64,000 nt of DNA from JAIOSM01 sp964565415 (GTDB lineage Bacteria > Desulfobacterota > Desulfobacteria > Desulfobacterales > Desulfobacteraceae). Below, in pieces: positions 1 to 8,610 of this stretch (the stretch's first letter is position 1; the number at the start of each line of letters is the position of its first letter). The translations under genes and the position numbers were made by a program. A model generated the notes under the pieces. The model was not told where the DNA came from and did not search any database. It was given only the letters and a program-made list of their open reading frames with translations. The stretch lies in the NCBI GenBank assembly GCA_964565415.1, contig CAZMEX010000009.1, forward strand, positions 1 to 64,000, in the 5' to 3' direction.

Positions 1-63
1 CAAGTGAAGCTCACTGACGGAAGCAAGGTTGATACATATATTTATATGTTGCGGGCTGAGTAA
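1..63 (+). CDS. 3' end of a gene cut by the window start
   Basis: The first 20 codons are open in frame 1 and end with TAA at 61-63. The visible tail (ending DTYIYMLRAE) resembles the C-terminus of gamma-glutamylcyclotransferase/AIG2-like proteins, where a short strand follows a D-G-x-x-V turn. Too little remains to assign a function; the family is a guess. Confidence 0.45.
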   Translation, partial: QVKLTDGSKVDTYIYMLRAE

Positions 64-230
64 GCTACCTTATTTATTTTTCCAGTGACTTCGCTGCTAA
101 CCTGTTGTTTCACTGGATTACGGGGGTCTCAGCCGCTTTGAAAAGTTATGGTTTGACAATCTTTATTATTACAAACAAGTTTTCTGGAAACCCCTGCAAC
201 CAGTGATCTTGTTATGGATTAAATTATAAT

Positions 231-485
231 GTGAATAGAACACACAAAATTATGAAATTTTTACCATTACTAAAACATGGACAAGAGGTGTATGCCGGCT
301 TTGGAAAAAGATTAATTGCTTCAATCCTTGATATGGTCATTTGGATGCCAGTTTTCTTTATCATAGAGTTATTTTATGATGTATGGTATTGGAGTGAAAT
401 TATAGTCATATTATTTAACAAACGTAACCGAGCATTGCATGACTTCCTTGCTGGCACAGTAGTAATTCATAAAAAATATGCATGA
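231..485 (+). CDS. Shortened RDD-family membrane protein (probable internal deletion)
   Basis: This 84-aa protein begins like an RDD-domain protein (Y-A-G-F-x-K-R-L-x-A with the R and D of the first helix) and ends like one (FNKRNRALHDFLAGTVV and a basic tail). The middle of the family, including the usual T-P-G-K segment between the helices, is absent, so two ends appear joined in frame. RDD proteins are small multi-helix inner-membrane proteins of mostly unknown role. The GTG start has no clear ribosome binding site; ATG at 252 is an alternative. It is probably a decaying gene, though a short functional form cannot be excluded. Confidence 0.5.
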   Translation: MNRTHKIMKFLPLLKHGQEVYAGFGKRLIASILDMVIWMPVFFIIELFYDVWYWSEIIVILFNKRNRALHDFLAGTVVIHKKYA

Positions 486-518
486 CCTGTCAGTTACAAA
501 TATAATAAAAGAGGTGAT

Positions 519-1415
519 ATGAAAGTTATAACATTAATAGAGGACACTGGAAATGACGATAACTTGGTTAATGAATTTGGACTTGCTTTATTTATAGAGT
601 CAAATGGAATAAAAATATTATTAGATACTGGCAGATCTGACAGTTTTATTAAAAATAGTAAAGTTCTTGGAATTGACCTTAACGATATTAACCTTGTTAT
701 TTTATCTCATGCCCATTTTGACCATTGTGGTGGGCTTCAGGACATGCTTCAAACAAACAGTACCGCTGCTGTATACATGCATGAAGATGCTCCAAATGAA
801 TATTATGGCAATATTGGCGCAAAGCTTCCTTTGGTGCTCAATTATTTTATTTATCCATTTGTAAAAAATTCAATTTTCTTTTCAAAATATATTGGTCTTA
901 ATCAAGACGTGATAAAACAATATGGGAATAGAATTAAACTGATTTCGAAAACAGAAGAAATAAGCAAAAATATATTTTTAATTACTAATATTTCGAAAAC
1001 ATATCCCCTGTCAGAGGGCAATAAATTTCTTCTTTCACAGAAGGATGGTAAGCTTGTTCCTGATGATTTCAGCCATGAATTGATTTTGGTTATTAAGGAG
1101 AGTGATGGGATAGTCATCTTTTCTGGTTGCTGTCATTCTGGAATTCTGAATATGTTAGAAACTGTACGAAATTTATTCAAAGATCAGGTGATTAAAGCTG
1201 TTATAGGCGGTTTTCACCTGAAGTTTCAGCCGGAAAAAGATAATATGGCAGGAACAAAAAATGATATAGAATTTATTGCCAATGAATTTGTTAAGCAAAA
1301 AATAGGGAAAATATACACCGGACACTGTACAGGGAGTAGGGCATACAGTATTTTAAGTACTTTATTAAAGGAACGTATTGGTCCTCTTTTAACAGGAGAC
1401 ACCATTCATATATGA
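519..1415 (+). CDS. Metallo-beta-lactamase-fold hydrolase
   Basis: A 298-aa cytosolic protein with the signature H-x-H-x-D-H (SHAHFDHCGG, residues about 65-74), a later G-C-C-H-S motif near residue 205, a G-G-F-H-L motif near 237 and a G-H-C-T-G motif near 267, which supply the metal ligands of this fold. The arrangement matches the subgroup often annotated as 7,8-dihydropterin-6-methyl-4-(beta-D-ribofuranosyl)-aminobenzene-5'-phosphate synthase-like. Its start follows AAGAGGTGAT with ideal spacing. It stands alone, 33 bp after the shortened RDD gene and 570 bp before the next gene, so context does not suggest a substrate. The fold is certain; the reaction is not. Confidence 0.8.
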   Translation: MKVITLIEDTGNDDNLVNEFGLALFIESNGIKILLDTGRSDSFIKNSKVLGIDLNDINLVILSHAHFDHCGGLQDMLQTNSTAAVYMHEDAPNEYYGNIGAKLPLVLNYFIYPFVKNSIFFSKYIGLNQDVIKQYGNRIKLISKTEEISKNIFLITNISKTYPLSEGNKFLLSQKDGKLVPDDFSHELILVIKESDGIVIFSGCCHSGILNMLETVRNLFKDQVIKAVIGGFHLKFQPEKDNMAGTKNDIEFIANEFVKQKIGKIYTGHCTGSRAYSILSTLLKERIGPLLTGDTIHI

Positions 1416-1988
1416 AAGCATTTGGATAGATCCAGTATATCAGTCACTAGAGCTGACCGAAAGTTACTTAGCGATTTCCGAAATTGCAGCTTCGACATAA
1501 ACCAGAGCCATAAAGGAAACACATACGCTCAAAATAAAAGGATTAAATGGCAGCGAGCATGTATACGAATAGCTTAATAATATTCCTCTCAATGACACTA
1601 AAAATGCTGATAATATAATTTTTTTCAGTTCAGTATATTAAAAAGAGAGAAGAGAATATTTAAAAGTAGCTGGGTGACAGATATCACAATCACCTCCAAA
1701 AATATAAAAAAGCTTGTCCAGCAGTCTCCCTTTTTAATTCTACCTTTTCTGTATTTGCAACTTACTAATTAGTTCAAAAATAATTGCCTGCCAGCTAATT
1801 ATCTGCTCAGCTAAGAACTTACTTTTTGTCAAGGAAAGTACAAAAAAAATCATTGGGTAGTTTTAAAAAGACCTAAAAGCTTCTTGTTTATTTTTTTGAT
1901 TTATTGTTTCTCTGTTTATGGTATACTTTTGGAAATAAACAATTTTTTTGTTATCTATTATTGATAGAATTACAAAGGGAAAAACAAA
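1416..1988 (+). other. Long intergenic region with a diverged repeat
   Basis: No convincing ORF lies in these 573 bp. Near 1449-1472 there is a stretch (GAGCTGACCGAAAGTTACTT and following bases) closely resembling one at 6552-6576, which suggests a decayed repeat copy. The right part is very AT-rich and must hold the promoter for the binding-protein/kinase genes; I could not fix -35/-10 boxes with good spacing. Confidence 0.4.
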
Positions 1989-2900
1989 ATGAGGTTAAAG
2001 TACATTAAAATCAATGGTATTTTGATGGTCATGGTTATTATCCTATATGTCAGCGCTGTCAGCACGGCTTTTGCCAATGATTTGGCTGAGGTTAAAAATC
2101 GTGGCGTTTTAAGGCATCTTGGAGTCACCTATGCCCATTTTGTACGTGAGACTGACCACGGGTATGATGGACTTGATGTTGAAGTTATGAAATTATTTGC
2201 AAAGCATTTGGGGCTTAAATATAAGCTTGTTAACACAACTTTTGAAACTCTTTTTACGGATTTAACAGGAAGAAAGTTTGATCATAAAACTCAAATGTAT
2301 CAATTGATACCAACAGAAAAGATTAGAGGAGATGTCATTGCCAATGGTTTGACTATGCTTCCATGGCGAAAAAAAATTGTGAATTATTCCCGTCCTACTT
2401 TTCCCACAGGTGTATGGTTGATTGCGCCTGCCACTTCACAACTTAAACCAATAATACCAAGCGGTAATATCCTCCTGGATATTAAAACAGTAAAATCACT
2501 TTTAAAAGGTCATAGTGTATTGACTTTGAATGGTACATGCCTGGCTGCTGAGCTTTACAATCTCAAGCAGGTAAAACCTGATATTAAATATTTCAGCCAG
2601 AATAATACTATTAATGATATGGCTTTGGCAATTATTAATGGCGTTGCTGAAACAACATTACTTGATATCCCGGATGCTATGGTTGCACTTCAAACATGGC
2701 CTGGTGAGATAAAAATTCTAGGTCCTATCTCAGAACCTCAAGTCATGGGTGTGGCATTTCCCAAATCATCTCCCAAACTTTTAGAAACATTTAATGAATT
2801 TTTTACACAAATCTGGAAAAATGGAACGTATCGTAGTTTGGTGGAAAAATATTATCCATCTGTTTTTTTATATTTTGAAAATTTCTTTGATAAAGAGTGA
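1989..2900 (+). CDS. Periplasmic substrate-binding protein, SBP_bac_3 type (copy 1)
   Basis: A 303-aa protein with an N-terminal signal peptide (hydrophobic residues about 9-29, then A-F-A-N). The mature part starts with the family pattern VKNRGVLRHLG and continues with G-L-D-V-E-V-M-K-L-F-A, typical of solute-binding proteins in the amino-acid-binding/MltF-like fold. No ABC permease or ATPase is nearby. Instead a paralogue begins 31 bp downstream and a hybrid histidine kinase follows, so I infer a sensory role, presenting a ligand to the kinase, rather than uptake. The start has a good AAAGGG site 9 nt upstream. Confidence 0.8.
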   Translation: MRLKYIKINGILMVMVIILYVSAVSTAFANDLAEVKNRGVLRHLGVTYAHFVRETDHGYDGLDVEVMKLFAKHLGLKYKLVNTTFETLFTDLTGRKFDHKTQMYQLIPTEKIRGDVIANGLTMLPWRKKIVNYSRPTFPTGVWLIAPATSQLKPIIPSGNILLDIKTVKSLLKGHSVLTLNGTCLAAELYNLKQVKPDIKYFSQNNTINDMALAIINGVAETTLLDIPDAMVALQTWPGEIKILGPISEPQVMGVAFPKSSPKLLETFNEFFTQIWKNGTYRSLVEKYYPSVFLYFENFFDKE

Positions 2901-2931
2901 AATTTAATTTGATACAAGAGGAACTATACTT

Positions 2932-3840
2932 ATGAAGTTTAAATTTATGACCAGATCTGCACGAGTAATAGTAAAAGTTTATTTAGCTTTAGTATTGATA
3001 ATGGGACTAGTAAGTTTTAATACTGCCCAGGCAGGAAACTTAAATGATGTTAAAAAATCAGGTGTGCTCAGGCATCTTGGAATACCCTATGCTAATTTTG
3101 TTACCCGGGACCATGATGGTCTGGATGTAGCTCTTATGAAGGCGTTTGCAAAGGATCTTGGAGTCAAGTATCAATTTGTTGAAAGTACCTGGCAGACAAT
3201 AATAGCTGATCTCAGTGGTAAAAAAGTAAAACCGGTTGGTAATGATATTCAAATAATTGGAAAAAGCCTTATCAAAGGAGATATCATTTCTACAGGGTTT
3301 ACAGTACTGCCCTGGCGGAAAAAGATTGTAGACTTTTCAGCAATGACATTCCCCTCTGCGATATGGCTTATAGCAAGGAGAGATACCAAATTAACTCCGA
3401 TTTCGCCCACAGGTGTCATTTCAAGAGATATAGATAATGTAAAAAAAATATTAAATGGATTTTCTGTGTTGGGACTCAAGGATTCCTGCCTTGATCCTAA
3501 TTCCTATGGCATTAAGAAAACCGGCGCAAAAATTCTTTATTTCCCTGCAGATCATGATCTTTCAGGAATGATTCCTTCTATTATTGCAGAAGTGGCGGAT
3601 GCAAGTCTTATAGATGTTCCTGTAGCATTGGTTGCCCTTGCAAAATGGCCGGGCAAAATAAAAGTTATTGGTCCTTTATCAGAACCCCAGAGTATGGCTT
3701 GTGCATTTTCAAAGAATTCTTCAAAACTCAAACAGGCTTTTGATATTTTTTTTGAGAAATTTAAAGCAAACGGCGAATATCGTAAACTGGTAGAAACATA
3801 TTATCCATCCTTATTTACTTATTATCCAAACTTTCTTTGA
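2932..3840 (+). CDS. Periplasmic substrate-binding protein, SBP_bac_3 type (copy 2)
   Basis: This 302-aa protein is a tandem paralogue of the preceding gene. Both share the G-V-L-R-H-L-G start of the mature protein, the LPWRKKIV block, the I-x-G-P-x-S-E-P-Q block and a Y-Y-P-S end. A signal peptide covers about residues 1-34 (A-Q-A-G). Two diverged copies side by side suggest binding of related but different ligands or a heterodimer. The kinase gene starts 20 bp downstream. Start ATG follows AGAGGAAC. The ligand is unknown. Confidence 0.8.
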   Translation: MKFKFMTRSARVIVKVYLALVLIMGLVSFNTAQAGNLNDVKKSGVLRHLGIPYANFVTRDHDGLDVALMKAFAKDLGVKYQFVESTWQTIIADLSGKKVKPVGNDIQIIGKSLIKGDIISTGFTVLPWRKKIVDFSAMTFPSAIWLIARRDTKLTPISPTGVISRDIDNVKKILNGFSVLGLKDSCLDPNSYGIKKTGAKILYFPADHDLSGMIPSIIAEVADASLIDVPVALVALAKWPGKIKVIGPLSEPQSMACAFSKNSSKLKQAFDIFFEKFKANGEYRKLVETYYPSLFTYYPNFL

Positions 3841-3860
3841 TAAAGTGGGAATTTAATTAA

Positions 3861-6488
3861 TTGTTTTTATTTGGCAGGTCAAAAAACAGACCTACTTTTT
3901 ATATTATAATAGGAAGCCTTATTCCTATTATTTATATAATATTTCTTCTGGTTTTTAATTATCAAAACAATATAGCACTTCAAAGATCTTCGTTAAAACG
4001 GTTTAAACTTGATATTGAAAAACAGGTCACAGCCATTAGTTATTTTTTCCTTGAACGTAAATATGATATTCGCAATATAGCTGGCTCTCTGGAGGTTGAG
4101 ACATATTTTGTCAACAGGGATATGGGTATGTCCGAACAATACGGATTAAAGGTCTCTCTTTTTTCCATTGACAAATTGATGAAGGATACTATTAAAGATA
4201 AAGTCATTAAACAAGATCCCATATATAAAAGATTTGTTTTTCTAAATTTATACAGAAAAAGTCTAATCAATGTTGGAGCTTCTTCCAATGATGAAAAAGA
4301 TTCTTCTTGGAAAAACAAATTAGCCAATGTTACCTTTGAGCCTGAATTGATTTTTGAAAACAGTGACAATGGATTAGATGTATTAATCGTAGTTCCCTGC
4401 TTTTTTAAGAAAAAACGATCAGGCTGGATAGTGGCTTGGCTTGACCTTAGCTCCCTGCAAAAAAATTTTATGAAATCTTCTTTGGAGTTGTCTTCCATGG
4501 TATCTTGTCTTGCTACAGTTAATGGGGAGGTAATAAACCAGGTAAATTCAAAGATTTCTAAAAGCCACTTAAAAATTTTCCAGGAAAAAATTGCAGAGCT
4601 TCAAGATAATGATCTGGTTGTGATGAATAATATTTTGCCGGAATCAATACCAATGCTGGTCACGCACATGCATATTAAGCCATTACCTTTGTATCTTATT
4701 GCTTATGCTTCAAAAAAGGAGATACTTGGGCATGTTAGCAAATGGCAATATCTTGTTGCCACAGGGGTTTTGATATTTTTATTTCTTTTAGGGTTTGGGT
4801 TATTTATATGGTCTTATACAAAACATCTGGTACTAAGTACAAGACTTGAAGAATCAAAAAAACGTCATGGGCTATTAAAGGAAAAAAATGTGCAATTGGA
4901 AAAAGCTATCCATAGACGTAGGACAGCTGAACGAATATTAGAAGAAAATGAAAAACGCTATCGTAAATTATTTGATTCTTCAAGTGATGCTATTCTTATT
5001 GCAAAGGACAATATTATCATTGACTGCAACAGGAAAACCAGTGAATTGTTGGGGTCAAAGTATGAAGAAATTATTAATCATTGTATGTATGAATTTTGTC
5101 CTGATATTCAACCAAATGGCAGCAAATCAAAAGAAAAATGGTTGGAGATGATAATTAGAGCTTTACAGAAATCCCAGCATTTTGAATGGATATTGGAAAC
5201 AAAAACACATGGAGTTATTAATGCGGAAATAAATATGAGCGCTCTATCTCTTGATGCTGATACTTATATTCAGGTTATAGTCCGGGATATAACTAAACGC
5301 AAGCAGACAGAAAATGAAAAGATACTGGCACAGAAGATTGCCGGTGAGCAGAAACAATTAGCACTAATCGGTCAGGTTGCAGGGAAAATGGCACATGATT
5401 TTAATAATGTATTGGGTATTATAATGGGTAATGCAGAACTTGCATTATTAAATTGTGAAAATTCTCAGATAAAAGAAACCCTTGAATTAATTTTTGAACA
5501 GACCATACGAGGCAAGAATTTAACAAAAAACCTTGTTGCTTTTGCTAAAAGCCAGGAGCCAAAGCAGGAGTATTTCAGGATTGATGAAAAAAGTGATCTT
5601 GTATTGAATCTAATGAAAAAAGATCTTGCAGGCATTAAAATCATAAAGAAAAATGAAGATAATGTGCCTGATTTGCTTGCTGATCCGGGAATGATTGAAC
5701 ATGCCCTGGTAAATCTTATACAAAATTCAATTCATGCTTTAAGCAAAGTTGATGACCCTGAAATTATAATACATACATACTTTAAAAATGATAATATTTG
5801 TATTGAAATTAAAGATAATGGATGTGGAATTCCTGAAAAATATATTAAGAAAGTCTATGAACCCTCGTTTACCTTGAAAGGAAACAAAGATGTAGAGGGT
5901 GCCTATGATTCCGGTATTAAAGGTACTGGATATGGTATGGCTAATGTAAAAAAATATATTAAACAACACAAAGGTACAATTTCAATTGAATCTGAAATTG
6001 GATCAGGTACGAAAATTATTATTAATCTGCCAGCGATTAAAAAAGAGTTGACTGTTGAAGAAAAATCACAAATTCAAAAAGAAATAAGCTATTTTAATCA
6101 ATATATTCTTCTTGTGGAAGATGAAATAACTATTTCTGATGTTCAATATAGAGTATTGACCCAGAACCCATGTAATCATAAAGTTGATATTGCAAATGAC
6201 GGCAGAGCTGCAATTGATCTGTTTGATAAAAATGAATATGATTTTGTGAGTTTAGATTATATTCTTCCCGGGGGAATTAATGGTATGCATATATATAATC
6301 ATATCCGGGTAAAAAATAAAAGTATTCCAATATTATTTGTATCCGGGAATATTGAATTTTTAGAGTCAATCAAACGTTTAAAAGAAGAAGATGTATGTAT
6401 AGACCATGTTTCAAAACCTTGTCAAAACAGAGATTATATCAGTAGTGTTAATAAATTATTTGAGATTGCACTTGGAAACAATAAATAG
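3861..6488 (+). CDS. Hybrid sensor histidine kinase with PAS and receiver domains
   Basis: An 875-aa membrane kinase. Transmembrane helices at about 14-37 and 297-319 bracket a periplasmic sensor region of roughly 260 residues; a coiled linker and a PAS domain (about 370-480) follow. The HisKA box reads MAHDFNNVLG with the phospho-His near 511, the ATPase has DNGCGIP and GTGYGMANV motifs, and a C-terminal receiver (about 745-870) has LLVEDE, an acceptor D in LDYILPGG and the conserved S-K-P. The start is TTG with a weak GGGA site. Because two binding proteins lie just upstream, I infer that the periplasmic region senses them. No separate DNA-binding regulator is adjacent, so the output is unknown. 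Confidence 0.85.
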   Translation: MFLFGRSKNRPTFYIIIGSLIPIIYIIFLLVFNYQNNIALQRSSLKRFKLDIEKQVTAISYFFLERKYDIRNIAGSLEVETYFVNRDMGMSEQYGLKVSLFSIDKLMKDTIKDKVIKQDPIYKRFVFLNLYRKSLINVGASSNDEKDSSWKNKLANVTFEPELIFENSDNGLDVLIVVPCFFKKKRSGWIVAWLDLSSLQKNFMKSSLELSSMVSCLATVNGEVINQVNSKISKSHLKIFQEKIAELQDNDLVVMNNILPESIPMLVTHMHIKPLPLYLIAYASKKEILGHVSKWQYLVATGVLIFLFLLGFGLFIWSYTKHLVLSTRLEESKKRHGLLKEKNVQLEKAIHRRRTAERILEENEKRYRKLFDSSSDAILIAKDNIIIDCNRKTSELLGSKYEEIINHCMYEFCPDIQPNGSKSKEKWLEMIIRALQKSQHFEWILETKTHGVINAEINMSALSLDADTYIQVIVRDITKRKQTENEKILAQKIAGEQKQLALIGQVAGKMAHDFNNVLGIIMGNAELALLNCENSQIKETLELIFEQTIRGKNLTKNLVAFAKSQEPKQEYFRIDEKSDLVLNLMKKDLAGIKIIKKNEDNVPDLLADPGMIEHALVNLIQNSIHALSKVDDPEIIIHTYFKNDNICIEIKDNGCGIPEKYIKKVYEPSFTLKGNKDVEGAYDSGIKGTGYGMANVKKYIKQHKGTISIESEIGSGTKIIINLPAIKKELTVEEKSQIQKEISYFNQYILLVEDEITISDVQYRVLTQNPCNHKVDIANDGRAAIDLFDKNEYDFVSLDYILPGGINGMHIYNHIRVKNKSIPILFVSGNIEFLESIKRLKEEDVCIDHVSKPCQNRDYISSVNKLFEIALGNNK

Positions 6489-6539
6489 TTTAAAATCTTT
6501 AATCCTTGAGATGTGTTTATTTTAACTTTTCTCTAATCT

Positions 6540-6662
6540 GACTCTTACACTTCACAGGGTGGAGCTGACCGGGAGTTACTGAGCGGCTCTTGGAGACGTA
6601 GGCTTTAACATATATTCAAATCATGCTGAGGTTGTTGGTATAAGCCCCCGGCAGCTCAGCTT
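6540..6662 (+). repeat. Diverged repeat copy at the edge of a decayed region
   Basis: The sequence at 6552-6576 (GGAGCTGACCGGGAGTTACT and following bases) matches most bases of the stretch at about 1449-1472. A short inverted pair, GCTGAG and CTCAGC, lies just downstream. This may be the end of a vanished mobile element, but no complete element is visible. Confidence 0.3.
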
Positions 6663-6695
6663 TGCATACCCTGTATCTGAATTAAGGAGTTATTT

Positions 6696-6862
6696 ATGTT
6701 TGACACGGTCTCACTTATTGTTTTTCTAGCAGGCTACCATTGCACTGCTACTTATCCCAGGCCCTACAGTGCTTTACATCGTTACACGCAGTTTAGAACA
6801 GGGTAGTGTTGTGTTGGCATTGGCATTCCCTCGTCAAGATCATATAACTGCACTACAGGTAT
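6696..6862 (+). pseudogene. LysE-family translocator, truncated and frameshifted
   Basis: An AAGGAG site precedes ATG 6696, which opens MFDTVSLIVFLAG. The reading frame then has to shift, after which a clear LysE/RhtB N-terminal block follows (ALLLIPGPTVLYIVTRSLEQG). Homology stops near 6830 and a stop follows at 6860-6862. Only about the first 45 of roughly 200 residues remain, so this is a dead amino-acid exporter gene. Confidence 0.65.
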
Positions 6863-6891
6863 AGAGACATTGGACTAGGGATAAAAAGTGA

Positions 6892-7080
6892 AAGCCAAGA
6901 GTGATACAGCGTACAGCGCGTAAGAAGCTATATGAAGCATGTAGACGTATTAAAGAGTGGATCAAGGCAAACCTACATTTAAGGGGAATTAAATTCATAA
7001 AGGTCTTGAATAAAAGACTACAAGGATACTATAATTATTATAGTGTGGTAGGTAATTTAAGATCATTATGGAGTTTTTAA
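6892..7080 (+). pseudogene. 3' end of a group II intron reverse transcriptase/maturase
   Basis: From 6892 the frame reads through RRIKEWIKANLHLRG, KVLNKRLQGYYNYY and GNLRSLWSF to a stop at 7078-7080. This matches the conserved C-terminal end of group II intron-encoded reverse transcriptases (L-K-G, L-N-x-x-L-x-G-Y-Y-x-Y-Y, S-L). An in-frame stop lies immediately upstream and the catalytic Y-A-D-D part is missing. It is a remnant of an intron that once inserted here. Confidence 0.7.
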
Positions 7081-7137
7081 AGCTGGGCGTGGGCGCTGAG
7101 TAACTTGCATTCCTACCATGAGATGAAAGGAGAAAAG

Positions 7138-7263
7138 ATGGAAATATTGACAACACCAATAGTTGAGGGCAGAAAAATTGATAAATACCATGGTTTGGTT
7201 ACAGCAAAAAATAAATCGTTGATTATGGCTTTTGCAAAAGGAACTGCTGTAACACTGGAATAA
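7138..7263 (+). CDS. YbjQ-like (DUF74) protein, shortened
   Basis: A 41-aa reading frame with a strong AAAGGAGAAAAG site. It begins like YbjQ/DUF74 proteins (TTPIVEGRKIDKYHGLV) and ends like them (G-T-A-V-T-L-E), but the roughly 60 central residues of this pentamer-forming family are missing. As with the RDD gene, the ends appear joined in frame. It is most likely a deletion remnant that has kept a good ribosome binding site. Confidence 0.5.
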   Translation: MEILTTPIVEGRKIDKYHGLVTAKNKSLIMAFAKGTAVTLE

Positions 7264-7304
7264 TAATTTCATAACCTGTCAGTTATACTTCTGGAATTTT
7301 AACT

Positions 7305-7514
7305 ATGTCAGACACACACTTTGAACATTGTGAAGAATTAAACAGAGAGCATAGCCAACCATTGTGTATTCAATGTTTAACCCCATTTAAAGAACCATTG
7401 CAACACTATTGTTCAAAATGTGGCAGTACGGTTGGGAATTATACAAGGTATATCCCGTTTGTGGATATTCCTTTTCATGTTGAATTTAGTGCAAAGGTTT
7501 GGGAAAAACTCTAA
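7305..7514 (+). CDS. Zinc-ribbon protein, probably truncated
   Basis: A 69-aa protein with two C-x2-C knuckles (CIQC and CSKC, residues about 23-26 and 37-40) followed by NYTRYIPFVDIPF. Related zinc-ribbon proteins, as I recall them, continue with a hydrophobic segment; here the frame stops right after V-W-E-K-L, so the C-terminal part appears lost. It follows the shortened YbjQ gene in the same decayed stretch. After the stop, another frame (about 7515-7629) still looks coding-like but has no credible start. Confidence 0.5.
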   Translation: MSDTHFEHCEELNREHSQPLCIQCLTPFKEPLQHYCSKCGSTVGNYTRYIPFVDIPFHVEFSAKVWEKL

Positions 7515-7643
7515 AATAGAGACAGATATATGTGATATTGCAAGCCAGATAAAAAGAGCAGATAAAATTGTTAAAGCCCTTGGGGTGAAAAGTTTTATAT
7601 TGCTGAAAACTCCATGGGGGAAAGGATAAAGACAGGGTAAAAT

Positions 7644-8480
7644 ATGTTGAAAATTGGAAATTATAATGACTTGGTTGTTGGAAAAAGTGTTGAATTTGGT
7701 TTGTATTTAAATCATGAGGAGGGAGAAATCTTACTGCCTGAAAAATATGTCCCTGACAATATCAACCTGGGAGATACTATTAATGTGTTTGTTTATACGG
7801 ATTCTGAAGATAGACTGGTTGCAACGACCATAAAGCCTGCGGGCATTGTTGGAGATTTTGTTTTCCTTGAAGCAAAAGATGTTGTGCCCTTTGGAACATT
7901 TATGGACTGGGGGCTTGAAAAAGATCTGCTCGTGCCTAAAAGTGAGCAGCGAGATAAAATGGCAGTAGGGGAAAAGTATCTAACAAAGATATGTTTTGAT
8001 GAAATGACAGAGAGAGTTTATGGTACAACAAAGATATCTGTGAATTGCGATAAAGATATTAAAGAGCTTAAGGAGGGTCAGAAAGTAGATCTTCTTATCC
8101 ATTCCCTTACTAAAATAGGTATCACAGCTGTAATAGATAATAGATACTTTGGGATGTTATATATAAATGAAACCTATCAGACCCTGTCACCTGGAGATAC
8201 TTGTACTGGTTATATCATGCGGCTTCGTGAAGATGATAAGATTGACCTGACATTAAAAAAGCCTGGGTATGGATCAGTAAAAGGCTCTTCTGAAACAATT
8301 GTAGATATTCTAAAAAAGGCGGGTGGGTTTATACCATGCCATGATAAGAGCTCGCCCCAAGAGATCAAAAAAGTTTTCTCCATGAGTAAAAAAGAGTTTA
8401 AAAGAGCTGTTGGCAATCTTTTAAAAAAAGGTATTCTTGAATTAAGAAAAGATGGAATCCAACTCAAGTTAAGCAGATAA
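7644..8480 (+). CDS. cvfB: CvfB-like S1 RNA-binding protein
   Basis: A 278-aa cytosolic protein with the order of the CvfB/YitL family: an N-terminal S1-like barrel (residues about 1-65), a second with VPFGTFMDWGLEKDLLVPKSEQ (about 75-140), a third about 150-210 (K-I-G-I-T-A-V-I-D-N-R-Y-F-G-M-L), and a C-terminal winged helix (about 215-278, ending K-K-G-I-L-E-L-R-K-D-G-I). The length is normal for the family. CvfB proteins bind RNA and affect virulence-factor or stress gene expression in Firmicutes; the role here is unknown. It is intact, unlike the genes just upstream. Confidence 0.85.
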   Translation: MLKIGNYNDLVVGKSVEFGLYLNHEEGEILLPEKYVPDNINLGDTINVFVYTDSEDRLVATTIKPAGIVGDFVFLEAKDVVPFGTFMDWGLEKDLLVPKSEQRDKMAVGEKYLTKICFDEMTERVYGTTKISVNCDKDIKELKEGQKVDLLIHSLTKIGITAVIDNRYFGMLYINETYQTLSPGDTCTGYIMRLREDDKIDLTLKKPGYGSVKGSSETIVDILKKAGGFIPCHDKSSPQEIKKVFSMSKKEFKRAVGNLLKKGILELRKDGIQLKLSR

Positions 8481-8610
8481 AAAAGTTTTACTACTTAATT
8501 CATATTCAGTGCTTAGGCTTTAGATACCATGGCTTTTTTAAATAACCTGGACTAAAGACCATTGAGTCCATGGTTGAAAACATTATTGTTTTTATTGGGA
8601 AATGACAGTT

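Noticed and set aside
7420..7629. Open frame overlapping the zinc-ribbon gene, with a coding-like second half
   Set aside because: Its first half is a shadow of the zinc-ribbon frame and the second half has no start; at most a gene remnant.
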